A stretch of 64,000 bases of DNA from Heloderma charlesbogerti (lineage: Eukaryota > Chordata > Lepidosauria > Squamata > Helodermatidae), in assembly GCA_026122225.1 (NCBI GenBank), contig JANEZZ010001491.1, forward strand, positions 1 to 64,000, in the 5' to 3' direction. Under the pieces are notes generated by a model that searched no databases, was not told the DNA's origin, and saw only the letters and a list, made by a program, of their open reading frames with translations. A program made the translations under genes and the position numbers. Of the stretch, positions 45,539-58,430 are shown in pieces (the stretch's first letter is position 1; every line of letters begins with the position of its first letter).

Positions 45539-48429
45539 CTGCCTCAATAGAACAGAGTATTTTTTAAACTTTAGTAAGGCAACTTTGCACACAATACAGA
45601 TTCTCCAACAGAGGCTAGTATATTCTGGATGAGGAATACACAATGGTCAGTCTTTGGCTTCAGTTCCCAGCTTCAGCTACTGTGCACAAATCAGAAACTC
45701 ATAAAAAACAACAACCATGGAGAGAAAGCCAAAGATGTGCTTGGCCTTGAAAGACATGATTTGTCCCCTAGTTACTTAATTATCTTGTAGGCAAGCTGAA
45801 ATTTTCTTTTAAAAGAACCATGTTCTATGCTCTGTTGCTTTTCTGTGAAGGAAAAGGTTGTCATAATAGAGGATTCTCTGTTGCAGAATATCAATGCAAA
45901 GATCTGATGCAGTTGCGTATCTCTACACCCTGTTGCCTTTCTGTAGGAAGAGGTCATACAGGGTACAGTTGTGCTTAAGTGCCAACAATGACACTGGGTG
46001 GAACTATTGCCAGAACTGCAGTGATGTGGGACAGAATAGCACAAGGACAAGCATTCTTTATTTGTGGCCGAAGACCAAGGACTAACTCTTCAAGCTTTAT
46101 ACAAAAGCTGCCTTGTGCTGAGCTTATTAAGTCTGCAATTCAAGAAAATCTTTGTAACATACTGGATGTGTAAGCTGGAAGTTGATTCTGCGGTCTGAGG
46201 TAGAAGCTGCATTTTGTCATAAGTGCAAGCTGAATGTTTGCACCTATGAAACATCTCATTTAAAAGTTAGAACCCTAGGATATTGTAAGAAAGCTGACAT
46301 GGATAAACACCACCGGTGACTAAGTGCAGGTCTTTGGGCCAGTCAACATGGTATTTTGTTTCCTAGCCAACCCTCTCTCCCCCACCCCACCCTCAAACAG
46401 CAGCAGGTGCTACCAGAATTAAAAAAAATACTTGCAAAGTACTTATTTTGGGTATTCATGAAGTTCTAGGTGTGGAGAGTGGCCTACAAGAGTCCCCATC
46501 ATTCCCCTGGCTGAGAGTCACTATGGAATCAGTGCAATCTAAGCATCCAGAGGGAGCGTTGTAGGGAGGACATATTTGCTTTGCCTAGGATGCCTCCTGC
46601 ACTCCCAGCAATGCAGACAAGGAGTTACTGTGGGTAGCAGTTATGTGGATGCAACCTTGGATTCTATAACACCCCTAGGGTAGCTAATGAAAAATAAATC
46701 CAAGGTGACATGGCACCTACTACTGCACCCTTAGCAGTTGAACAGAAGGGAAGCATTTGGCAAGAACACCTTCCGCTGCCTCTGCAGCACTATTTATTTG
46801 ATTTGCACCACACCTTTCTAACAAGGTGAACAGGAGAAGCTGCCTTCTACCAAGGCACTCATGGTGCACAGGAGAAGCTGCAACTTCTGAAATTCTTCCC
46901 TGTATACAACTCTTAAAGGGCAGAGAAACAATGTCCCCTTCTGTCATTCATGAACACAGGTGACTTGTAGGGTTCCAGTGCCCTAAGCTTTTTATACAGG
47001 GTTGACTGGAATAAAAGGTTGGGAGAAGGGGCCATCATGGATAATATATTCCCATTCTAGTACTAGGCCATTATACAGAATGTTTAGTACTGAAGATTTT
47101 TCATACTGTTTTTTTTTTCTGTTGTCATATTTGGCACAACGAATGACCACAATGTTGGTCCTTAAGGTAATGTACATAGAACTGGTTTACACATAACGCA
47201 ACTGTGCTGTATAGCTTTTGGACCATTCGGATTTCAGGTGTGTGTGTGTGCGGTGTCACATGCTTAAAATCTTCCCCCCAAACCTCGCCACACATGTTTA
47301 TGGAAAACTAGCACGAGCTGTAGAAGGTTTCTAGACTAGATTTCCCCCAGATGTACTAGTTTTATATGGAGACTGCTGGCAGGGAGCGGGGTGGGGGGAG
47401 GCATAGTTAAACATGTAATCCTTAGCTGCAGTCTTGAAAAAAGGTTATCCAGCAAGCATCAGGTTTTGCTGCATGTGTAGATCAGTTCTGACAAGCTCAG
47501 TCCTAAAACTTGCTGCCTGCTCTGGCACATACATACTGAGCAGTGGCGCAAAATATGCTATGCCAGCCCCTTAGGCAGATACTCCAGTGCTAATTTAGCA
47601 TTACAGAATAAGTAGGTACAATGATAATTTTTTGTTCACTTTCTACAAATGAAGACATAAGACTTCATTACTTGCATTGCTCTTCCAACGGAAGTGGCAG
47701 ATTAGAAAGGTGCAGTGATTTAAAATAAATTCTGGGCCCCCAACAAATCTGTGATCGGTTTTGGTAGATATTTTGATAATAAACTCATAACAACTGTTAC
47801 CAATCCATGGCCAAGAGTGATGCAAATGCACTATGGACCTTCTTATAAAACTATATAGTCTATATAATCCATTGTTCCCAGAATCCAGTAAACATGTATA
47901 TTTTAATTTCCACTGTCTTCAAAGACTTTATGCAAGCTAGGATATCAGCACAGAGACAGCCAGACCCTTGAGGGGCTGCATGGGCTAATTTCAAAGAATA
48001 TGACCTAGCTAGTTCAACTGGCACCTCATCCTGGGTGCATTCCAGATTAAGGTTCCTCTTCTGGGTCAGAAGTTGCCCACACTCTTCCTCATAATGCTTG
48101 GAGAGATTTCATAAAGAACACTGCCTCTGCAAGCTTGCTACATTGAAACACATAACAGATGGCAGGTTGGAGTAGTTATGCAGGAGCAACTCTACTTGTA
48201 AATAAGTATCCCAAGGGACAAGCAGTTGCAGCACCTATTAGGGATCACATATTCCAGTACAGATCTGTGTGAGTGAGTGTGTGTGTGTACAATCTGTATG
48301 TGTGTGTATTCACTGCAAATACACAAAACACATAACAGAAGCTGAAAGTCGGGAACATGAACAATTACAGAGAGAGACGGAGATAACGAGGTAGCAATAC
48401 AGATAAACCCTTAGTTAGATGATGATTTT

Positions 48430-48660
48430 ATTATTATTACATTTATATCCTGCCTTTTTTCCTTTTTTGAGGAACCCAAGGTGGCTTACGTAGTCCTCCT
48501 CCTCTCCGTTTTATCCTCATAACAACCCTGTGAGGTAGGTTAGGCTGAGAGCCAGTGACTGCCCCAAAGTCACCCAGTGAGCTTCATGTCTGAGTGGGGA
48601 CTAGAACCTGATATCCTGAGTCCCAGTCCAACACTCTCACCACTACGCCACACTGGCTCT
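48430..48660 (-). repeat. Sauria SINE, minus strand, full length
   Basis: Reverse complement shows agccagtgtggcgtagtggt (A-box region), a degenerate B-box, gctcactgggtgactttggg, cctcacagggttgttatgag and ccaccttgggttcctc, then an A/T tail. A gatgatg motif on both sides may be a short target-site duplication. Confidence 0.85.
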
Positions 48661-49334
48661 GATGATGTAGACTGTGAGCTGTTCATTCTAAGTAGCGCAG
48701 AGTAAGGTGTCAGAAGCATCCTTACAGCAAATTCAATAAAAGGGGGGGTTGCTTTTGTTTTAATGAATATACCTTGCTGATGTTGAGAAAAGCTATACAA
48801 TTGCATGGCAAGCAGTCTATAAGTAGAAGTCCACTCATGGAATAGGGCTTGCCCATCCTCGCTGTCCCACTGCAGTCCCCCTGCTTCCCTGAGCTCACAC
48901 AAGGTGCCTCTGCCCAACTTCTGCAGATTCTGCCCTCCCACTGTGGTCCTCCTATGGCCTGACTCTCAGCAGTCACTGGGAGCTGCAGCTGGGAGGATGG
49001 AGCTGGAAAGTGCTATTGTGCGAGTACTTGCAGAACTCTAGATCTAGCCCATTGTACTGGAATATTTTTTGAAATCTGCATGCAATTAGTATTTAAAGAC
49101 ATATTTTCTCTCAAAATATGCATTTCTTAATGTATTAATAAAATACACATTTTTGTATGCATTTAGGTATGTTTTTTTCTGGACTGAGAACTATATTGCA
49201 AAATTCAGAGGATTTTGTGAAATCTCAAGGATAACCATGTTCTGATCTTAGCCTACAAGGTGTGTGGGCTAGGTCAGTTCACTTCAAACTGCAGACCAAA
49301 CAAAATCCTTAAGCATCCATAAGAGCAAAATCAG

Positions 49335-49418
49335 GGAGGATACTGTTAGAAAGAGGATGTTGAACTAAATAGGCCCTTGGTCTGATCCAGCAGGGCTGTG
49401 TGTATGTTTTTATATGTA
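49335..49418 (+). repeat. CR1-like LINE 3' terminus
   Basis: gatgttgaactaaataggcc and ttggtctgatccagcagggct form the 3' terminus of the family at 60093-60312. Confidence 0.6.
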
Positions 49419-49484
49419 GGTATCAAATCCTTTCAAGAAGGTCAGAGGTTATCTGAGGGTCAGATAAAGTGTATGCCTCAGGTG

Positions 49485-49692
49485 GCAAAGGGCAAGAACA
49501 AGTCCACAAAGATGCCAGGATGGTTAAGTGGCACTCTCAAGGAAACCATTAAAAGCAAGAAGACTTCCCTCAGAAAAGTCAAAATCTTGCCCAAATAAGG
49601 GAAATATAACAAAAGAGCACAAACTCTGGCAAAACAGATACAAGCTGATGACAAGGCACGCAAAGAAGAAATTTGAGGAGCAAATTGCCAAA
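49485..49692 (+). pseudogene. LINE pol fragment between endonuclease and reverse transcriptase
   Basis: In shifting frames the segment reads ...KMPGWLSGTLKETIKSKK... and ...RYKLMTRHAKKKFEEQIAK, similar to the basic linker (W...K.KK....A...FE..LA) of CR1/L2-type polyproteins. At least one frameshift. Family assignment is tentative. Confidence 0.4.
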
Positions 49693-50337
49693 GTTTTCTT
49701 CTGTTGAGGGGCAGACACCCATTCTCTGACAGGGCACCCTTGGGCTAATACGGCCTCCTAATAGGGGGCTCAAAAAGTAGCCCCTTGCAAATGTATGGGG
49801 GAATCATGTATGTACATGGAGAGGAGAGATGTATCTGGAATGTTTTCTCCCACTCAGATTTTAATCTGAGATACAGAAGAATTTGAGGTGCTTCAAATGC
49901 TCATCTCTCTGTTGAGGCAAACATTACTAAGCCCCTGAACCCAGTGAATTCTGGCAAACATCTCTGGTCTTGACTGAACAATTGCATTGGCATGTTAACC
50001 TGTTGGGAGAATGCCTTTGGGGAACTATTCAGAATTCCCAGCAGGAATTGTTGAAGATAATGTACTACAGTAAAAGCTTCTTAATCAACTTCAGAGGGAA
50101 GATATGACGATGATGTTTTCATTTATTTTCTTATCACTGATCTTACTTGTGATGGTGTCTGACCACTGAGCATGTTGATATTTGTTTACATGGTTTTTGA
50201 ATTCCAAAGTTCTCTTTTCAAATTCTGGTTTTCTATGACATCCTGCAATGTGAGACTATTAGATACAGCCAGTTATTTCCCTTTGCTACCTGGGAAGATA
50301 AGAATTGTGGGTTGTATCCAGTGGTATCATTCCAACC

Positions 50338-50404
50338 CAACATGTTCCCCAAATCTGATCTGGAGGGTTGGGAGATCCTCCAGAGCAGATTTGGGGAGAA
50401 TGTG
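50338..50404. repeat. Short perfect-arm inverted repeat
   Basis: acatgttccccaaatctgat... pairs with ...cagatttggggagaatgtgg across a ~9-bp loop (ttgggagat), arms about 28 bp with 3 mismatches. Open frames on both strands over it give mirrored peptides. Probably the core of a small MITE. Confidence 0.6.
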
Positions 50405-52565
50405 GTGGCTACAGGGAGAGGAACAGAGAAGTCCCAGTGTGCAAGAAGAAATTCCCTCACATGATGACTCCTAGTACAAATTTCAATTTCCAAGGAGATT
50501 GGGGGTGGGATGTTGATTCTTTCATTCAGTGGTCAAGTATAATAGAGAAGATGCATTTTTTACTGAAAAGAAAATGAGAATAGGGGATCAATTTTCCTAT
50601 CACGAAATTGTTCATAAAGCACTAAGAAAATTGCAAAAGGTCTTGCATTTATCCAAAACATTACTCAATACACAAGTGCACGAATGACTTATAAAATTAG
50701 TTGGGATATTTAGATTAACCTTTAGCTTAGTTTTTAATATACTACAAGTGTTCAGAAAACAGAAAACCAGAGAAGCTGCCAATGCCAAGTCACGGAAGGT
50801 AACTGAATGTAGTCTGATACAGTAGCAGGTGCAGCTACATTACATGTTACACAGCCTTAGGTAATCAACTATTCTCTTAAGGTTGTATGTAATGTGGGTC
50901 TAACTTAAGTTCCATTCATTTTAATAGGTCTACTCTACATTGGACTAACACTGATACAACCCTTAGTCCCTTTGCCTCTTGTACTGTTTCAGGTCGTGGG
51001 TTCTGATGATGCTCTGTGATGTGGCTTGGGTTGCAGGGTTCTGCTATGGATCAGTTCTTCAGCAGGGATCAGGTTCCTCAGGAAGCAAGACATCAGCACC
51101 ACGGAAAGCTCTGAGTGGTGCTGGGGCTGGAAGATAGACATGTTTGTCTGTATGTTGCTCCAACAAGGAGCAAAGCAAGACTGAGACTTAAATAGAAATG
51201 TACTTGCATTCCTGGTTAGCCCCACCTGACTGAGGCTTGGACTCTTAACGGGACCTAGCCTGTTTTAGCAATCTCAGACTGTGACAACATGGAAGTGGCT
51301 AGGTTTTGCTAGTGTCCTCATGGCCTGAGTTCTCAAGGGTCTGAGGATGGTAATATGACCTCCTTTGGACGCAGGGGAGATGACTCCTGGGGTCTTTCTT
51401 GTGACCTGGGTTCTGGAGAGGTAGATGCCTTTCCATGGCTGAATTATCTCCTTGAACCATAAACTCTGAGCCTCCTTGGAGGACAAGGAGTCACGATCTT
51501 CTGAGGATGAGGTTTGGGGGTCCTGGTCTATGATACCTCTGCACTCCTGATTGCAATATAGGGACATTAATACTACTTTACTTTATAAGGTATTATAAAG
51601 ATTGGAATAATGTAATAATAGTCTTTCAACACTTGAAATGCATTATGTAAATGCTGTCATCATCCACTGGCAAAGATTCATCACGATTAAAATACTGCTT
51701 TTCAGTCCCATGTTCTACATTTGACTTGAATTCATTTAACTTTTTGTCACCAGGAAATGTAACTCTTCACATTTTGCAAATCTCACCATGTTATACAGAA
51801 ATGCAATGCTAACAGCAGCTTTGATGACAGCTGCTTTTTGTTTATTAAACAGGAAATTAGATGTATATAGTGCATATGCTGTTGTCTTAACACAGGCTCA
51901 CTGGAAATGTTATTCCAGGAACATACAAATGTGACAATGATATCAGGACATTCTTAATGGATCCATGGTGCATTTATTTGCAAGCAGCAGACCTAAAATA
52001 AATGACTTAGCTGTATTAAAAGTTGTTTGGAATGGCTGTCTCTGGCCTTTCTGGCTGACCAGCAGGCTGGAATAAATTACACAACTTGAGAGAGGGAGTA
52101 AAATTGGGAAGGACAATTCCAGCTTCCAAACCCGCCCACCCCCCTCAACTCTGTAACATTTAAGTCCTTTCATCCTGAGCTTGTGATAGAGCAGTGGGAG
52201 TTTGAGAGGATTTTCAAAGCCCATTCCTTCAGAGGCCAGCCACCTGGCTGAGGACCCCTCCCCTTTCCAGTGCACAAGAGCAGAGGGAAAGGGGAGATGG
52301 CAAAAGATCATGCTTGCCAGACCAGCTCCTCCTGTCACACAACCCGACAGACATTAAATGCTGCAGTCTCTTCTTGCTAGTTCTTCAGTAGGATGGAGAA
52401 ATTTCCTGCCTCCCAACAGACAGGGAACTTGGGCAACCGGGTGGGGCTGAGACTGAAAAAGTGCTCCACGTTTCCCTTTTCTGTCTGTGGCAGAATATAC
52501 AGCAGGAAGGGACCAATAGTTTTCACAGGGTATTGCTCTGCTGTGGAACCAGCTAGGGCCTAGTA

Positions 52566-52701
52566 CAGCGCTGGGGAATATGTGGTCTTCCTGATGCTGT
52601 TGGATTGAAATTCCCATCATTCCTCAGCATTGGCTATGCTATCTAGGTCTGATGGAAGTTGCAGTCCAACAACATTAAGGGCCACACGTTTCCCAGCCCT
52701 G
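52566..52701. mobile_element. hAT-like fold-back MITE, copy 5
   Basis: Ends cagcgctggggaatatgtgg and ccacacgtttcccagccctg are inverted. Flanks gcctagta (52558-52565) and gcctagga (52702-52709) match in seven of eight bases. Confidence 0.8.
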
Positions 52702-53571
52702 GCCTAGGAGGCTGGAAAGGTAGGAATCCACAAGTAGTGTTTTTTCTTCTTCTCTGTGGCAGATTAAAAACAAGGCCAACCCAGGCCCCACTCATGATTC
52801 CCTGGAATATTCCTCTCTCCAAAGTCATATATGAAAAAGTCAAACCTAGTAACTACCTTCTTACTTTTCTTACTTTCAGTGTAACAAGTGACATTTGTGC
52901 TATTTATACCATTATAAAATGCATATTCACATGATTAATGGTAGGGAGCTCAAGACTGAAGCCACCTATATTGATGGGATACAGAGCTTCAAAAATTGTT
53001 CATGGACTCCTGGCTGCCCCAGGGCACAAATATCTTCTAGAAAGTGCTTCTTCCTTTGTCCTCAAAATGTAACAGACTTCAAACTTTTCTCATTTCAGTG
53101 GAGCTTTCAGCAGAAGAGCGGGGAATTTAATTTATTAATATAGGAGTGCAAAGATGCCCATTAAAATTATTTTTAAAATATGTCAACCTCTGATTTGAGG
53201 TTCAAAAACCAAAGGCAATTATGCAACAGGATTCTTCCATATATTGTCATCTAATGGCTGCCTCCTTAGCCTGTGTTGTTTTTAGGATATCCATCCTGGC
53301 ATGAGGTTATGCTACTTTAAAGGCATTGTGGCAGATCATCTCATAGGATTGCGTGGAGATTAATTTAAGCAGAAAAGGAACTGAAGAAAACATAGTGTTA
53401 AACAAGGATGAAGGTTGGTTAGGATGTTCTCTCTACCACAATACTTTTCAAGCACCTGATCTCTGGCCTAAGAAGGTGGTCATCCCAGTAATGTCCTTCC
53501 AGTATTTTCATTTACTTCAGTACTATATTTTATACAAAGCATAAATGCTTTAATCAACATTTAGTTTCAGG

Positions 53572-53757
53572 GACCATATAGCTCAGTGGTTGAGCACATG
53601 CTTTGCATGCAGAAGGCTCCAGTTTCAATCCCCAACTTCTCCAGGTACGGCTGGAAAAAACTCCTGCCTGAAACCCTGGAGAGCCACTGCCAGTTAGTGT
53701 GACAATACTGAGCTAGATGGACCAATTGTCTGACTTGGCGTAAGGCAGCTTCCTAAT
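53572..53757 (+). repeat. tRNA-derived SINE (second family)
   Basis: Head atagctcagtggttgagcac and gtttcaatcc (B-box); body ctgaaaccctggagagccac and gagctagatggaccaattgt; end gtaaggcagcttcct. Complete. Confidence 0.8.
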
Positions 53758-53879
53758 GCTACCCTTTCTCATATTATAAAATTGCCATATAATCATAAAG
53801 GTGGAATGCTCCCATATCCACCATATCCCCCAACCACACAGGTGCATCCAAGGTTTAGCCACTCTCAGATCAAACCAGA

Positions 53880-54140
53880 TTTATTTATTTATTTATTTGT
53901 TTATTTATTTATTGCATTTATACCCCACCTTTTTTCCTCTTGCAAGGAACCCAAGGCGGCTTACATTATCCTCCTCCTCTTCATTTTATCCTCACAACAA
54001 CAACCCTGTGAGGTAGGTTGGGCTGAGAGTGTGTGACTGGCCCAAAGTCACCCAGTGAGCTTCCATGGCCGAGTGGGGACAAGAACCCGGATCTCCCAGC
54101 TCCCAGTCCAACACTCTTGCCACTACACCACACTGGCTCT
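53880..54140 (-). repeat. Sauria SINE, minus strand, with long (TTTA)n
   Basis: Reverse complement: agccagtgtggtgtagtggc, B-box gggttcttgtcccc, the gctcactgggtgactttggg body and ccgccttgggttccttgc, then an A-rich tail that appears forward as (TTTA)n at 53880-53913. Best-preserved Sauria copy in the window. Confidence 0.88.
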
Positions 54141-55328
54141 CCATTGAATCCATACCACAGTAAGCAGAGTGTTTGCGTATCTATAAAAACAGGCCTACAG
54201 AGAAAATGGTTCCAGCTGACTCAAGGGAACCTAAACACAAGATTTCTAAGGTCCCTGAAATGATTACTAAAATTAGGATCTAAAATCAAATAAAAACAAC
54301 ATCTGTCTTCATCTACGTTGCATGTTTTAATGCACAAAGGCTTTGATGGTTTACAACTGCAAAATAGCAATATAGCCAGTATCACATTTGAGAGTCTTAA
54401 ATTTTGCAACCAAATATGCAAGTGAATGGAGGAAAAATTGTACCATGTGGCAAATTCAAGATTTGTTGCATATTCATTCAAGGTGTTGTCTTGAATGTTA
54501 CCCCCTTCCAATGCAAGAGAAAACAGTATGACTTTATAGTACAAACAGGTGATCGAAACTACTGCAGCATCATGTGTCAAGGACAGACAATCCAAGTGCT
54601 TGAATCCTGTGAAGTTATTTTTGCATGCTGCAAAAACCATAAACAACGATAGAAACACAGGCTATAATTTGTTTTTGTTTTACTTTAAATGTCCTTGATT
54701 TTTCTTTATGTTTGTCACATTTGCATAATGTATTTCTCCCCCTAAACATTAGAAGACTAAATGAATAGCAGTGTGTCTGTAACAATTGCTTCTAATTACT
54801 AACATATTTCATTGGACTTAAAATTAAACTCCTGCAGTGGTGGAAAATTATTGGTACTGGTGAACCATTGTTTTATATTCATTTTATATCACTACAAATC
54901 TATTGATGGTACAGAAATTATAGGCGATATAATTAGGGAGACATCAAATAGTGGTATATGAAAGACCTAATACAGCACAGATGCATCTTTCAGAATTGAA
55001 CATACCAAGGCAAGCGTGATATATCACAGGAAGTTGTGTTAGTATTTTATTTTACCTTTTGCTAGGATTATAAAAGCCATTTACTCAGTGTCTTTACTCT
55101 CTGGCTGCGAGTCTGAGTGTCGAAACATTCAAATGCTCTCTATATAAAGTTTATCCTAGGAGTCCAGTTGCTATTCTCTAGGAAATTTAGTAGTTTGAAT
55201 ATTCTGGCTGCAGGTCTTCCAAAAGAAACTCCTGAATATTCAGAAACATGTGAATTATAAAGATTTCAAGGAAAATGTGAGTTGCTAAGCAGTCTTAGAT
55301 TTGCAAACCACCAAGGGCACAATCTAAG

Positions 55329-55465
55329 CAGGAATGGAAACGCATGGTCCTCCAGATGTTGTTGGATTACAACTCCAATCATTCTTCACCATTGACTGTG
55401 ATGGCTAGGGCTGATGAGAGTTGCAGTACAAGAACATCTGGACAACCATATGTTCCCAATCCCTG
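55329..55465. mobile_element. hAT-like fold-back MITE, copy 6
   Basis: caggaatggaaacgcatggt and accatatgttcccaatccctg are inverted ends; tccagatgttgttggattac pairs with gtacaagaacatctgga. Confidence 0.7.
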
Positions 55466-56965
55466 ATCAAGCCCTTTTACACAGGCTGGAATCTTAAGTG
55501 GGCAGCCTCCTTCATAAATGCATGTGGAGATTGAGAATTTGTCCTTAAGCACTCACCTAATTTGGAATCACCCCAATTAAAATTAATTATTTTAAAACTA
55601 TTGTAGAATTATTTCATTTTATTTTCAAATTAATAATTTTGGTTTCATGTGTTATTTCAAATAGAGAACCAATCACGATCCCACTGGTGATATTGGGAGC
55701 ACAACAGCGCTTGCCCAGCCTGCACTGTGAGCCATCCTCCGCCGCTGCCTTGCCTTTCCCAAACACACCTTGTCAAAGCAGCAACAGGCTTCCATTTATG
55801 CATGGCAGTGTTCAGGACAAGACAGGAACCATGAGGAATGGCGTTGTCAGGGTTCCTGATGAAAATTACATTTCCTATGGATTCTGGCAACAGGTTGAAG
55901 TAGTGTCTGGGGTGTAATACAGGATCTGTTTCCAGATAAAATTGGGAGAGGGAGACGGGAAGGCACAGGGTGTGATTTTGGACCATTACAAGTCAGACTT
56001 GGAGATCCCCAGAATTCAGCCCCAATTCAAAATGACTCTGAGAAGGTCTGAATTCTCTAACTTCGTATTTCATACCCCCCAATATTGGTGTTTGCCCCAT
56101 CACTAGTGGAGGTACTGAATGTGGTAGAATGCCAACTCCTCCTCCACAACAGGTTCTTCTGCATGATCTGAGGGTGTGTAATACATATGTGGTTCACATT
56201 TGAGTATTGTGGATTTTATGTCATGATCTTATTTGGATTGCTGTGCTCATGTTTCTAAAATTGTTTCCCCTTGCTCATGTATACATTTGTGAGATGAACT
56301 CTCCATTAATTATTTCTACATACTGTCGAACATTATAGATGGGAGGTGCCAGGATCTATAATGGTCAATTACTGAGTTATACTAGCATCGCTATTCCAAA
56401 GTTTCTTTTCTCTTCCCACCCCATCCACCTAAACATATGTGAAAAACAAGAAAAGAAAGGAAAATTTGAAAGGAAATGAAAGAGGGTTCTTTGATCAGTT
56501 GTAAAATTCATTTTTACTTTAATATGTTAACGAGAAAACAGATTCAGTTAAATGTATTTGGTAGCTTAGCACTGTCTAAAACAAGTATTATGTTGCTAAT
56601 AAAAACAAGTAACTTGGCTAAGTTTATTTTCCCCATTACTTTTCTTGAACAGGGTTGCATAAACAACCTATATGCCATAAACTTATGAATTTACAGGGAA
56701 AGGAAAAAAAAATTTAAATGCTCATTGAAAAATAACATACCACTTAAAATTGCTTGTCCATTACACATTTTTCTTATAAGCACCACTATGCGAAATACTA
56801 TAATTGAGGCAAATGTCACCTAGTTGGGTACCCAGGGCATCAAAATAATGCCTGTGGTAAGCATGCACATGAACAGATACATACAGATATGCATGTAAAA
56901 TGCCAAGTAATGTTACAGTTGATATAAACAAAAAAAGCTATTTTTGTTTCCTCTACTGTTCTTCC

Positions 56966-56966
<1 letters not shown>

Positions 56967-57009
<43 letters not shown>
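56967..57009. repeat. (CA)n microsatellite
   Basis: An uninterrupted run of about 21 CA/AC units, likely polymorphic. Confidence 0.95.
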
Positions 57010-57012
<3 letters not shown>

Positions 57013-57654
57013 CACTTTGCAATTTCTGTTGTTTGCTTTTCAGTCAGTGGCATTCTATTAAGTGATATTTTATCCAAAGCACAAATGAAGCATTTAAGTA
57101 TTTTTCTATGGAGTGGAATCTTTGCAAAACAGGCATGTTCTCATTTATGCTAGTGTTAAGTTTGAAATTTAGTCACAGAAATATGGATAATACCATATAG
57201 AACAGGTATGAAAGGAAAACCTGCCATAAGTAAATTCTATACATATACAATGCTACCATTCACACACAAAGGAATCAGTATTGGGAGTATGTACGAAGGC
57301 TTGAAGAACATTATAAAATCTCCATCATTAAAAATGATCTTCCTGTGATACAAATTGGTGCCGCTGTTTGGGCTCTGTGGGTTCAGGCCTGCAAGCGGTC
57401 AGCTGGAACTACAAGAGGTGCATGCCTAGACTAGCTTAGGGCAAGGCTAAGATCCAGAGCAGTGAACAGAGATCAAAGGATCCAGAGGCAAGTGCATAGA
57501 AAGGTCAGGCATACAGGACTGAGTTCCAAAAGATGGCAGTCTAGGGGAAGCATAGGACAGGAATCTGTATGGCTACTTCAGGAATGAGTTGCTCAGACTG
57601 AGGACCCAAGCCTGAGGCAGCACTTATATAAGGCCAGACAGTCCCCTATTGGCT

Positions 57655-57916
57655 TTCCCACGATCACCTGGTCTGGCTGGGCTACTGCGTTGCTCCCACA
57701 ACTCTGGAATGCACACCTTGTGGAGTTATGACTGGTCCCCACTCTCTCTGCATTCAGGAAAGGAGTCAAGACACATCTTCTTATTTTGGCTTTTTAAATT
57801 GTTGCTTTGGTGATTTTTCTTGGTGATTTTTATTGGGGGGGGGAGGAAAAAGGTAAACTGCCTTGATTGGTTTTTCCAGGAAGGTAGTATAGAAAAGCTT
57901 AAAATGAATGAATGAA
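57655..57916 (+). repeat. L2-like LINE 3' end
   Basis: cacaactctggaatgcacac, gaaaggagtcaagacacatct, a T-rich block, aaactgccttgattgg, gtagtatagaaaagctt and (AATG)n follow the order of the LINE 3' end at 20830-21093. Confidence 0.5.
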
Positions 57917-58298
57917 CCACTGTGGTTACTGGCAGGAATACCAGCCACAGGGAGCTGCTTTAGCTAACATCCTTATGGCATACACCATGTGTTCTGCCTC
58001 TTCGCGATGCAATTCTCTTGACTGTGGCTGAAGTGAGCACACGTTACATTGGAATAAATCACTTTGTAAAACAAGTGCTAAATTTCACTGGGTGGAAGGC
58101 CAATAACGGAAACTATATAAATAAAACTCCAGTTCAATGGTTTAACCTCAACTTGTTATAGGACAGCATAGTGTTACTCACCTGTATGTGGGTGGGAAGA
58201 GCATGCAAAAGGGAAACGTCATTAGCTATGTTCTAGGTATCAGATGACAATACTAAATGCATTACTACATTTGCGCTGGTGAGCTCATTCCTGTAAAT

Positions 58299-58430
58299 CA
58301 GGGGTGGGCAACTTGTGGCCCTCCAGATGTTTTGGCGTACAACTCCCATCACCCCTAGCTCACATAGTCAATGTGGGATGATGGGAGTTGCATGCCAAAA
58401 ACATGGAGGGCCACAAGTTGCCTACCCCTG
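58299..58430. mobile_element. hAT-like fold-back MITE, copy 7, best preserved
   Basis: 132 bp with near-perfect ends: caggggtgggcaacttgtgg at the left, ccacaagttgcctacccctg at the right (one mismatch in 20). A perfect 8-bp target-site duplication ctgtaaat lies at 58291-58298 and 58431-58438. The CAGGGGTG terminus plus 8-bp duplication identifies the hAT superfamily. No transposase; it must have been moved in trans. Confidence 0.92.

Noticed and set aside
51274..51567. 97-aa minus-strand open frame
   Set aside because: No recognisable domain and no supporting context; open by chance.
57360..57610. Possible LTR or LTR-like repeat (tatataagg near 57630, repeated 'caggatc' phrases)
   Set aside because: No matching second LTR, primer-binding site or gag/pol sequence seen nearby; left unassigned.
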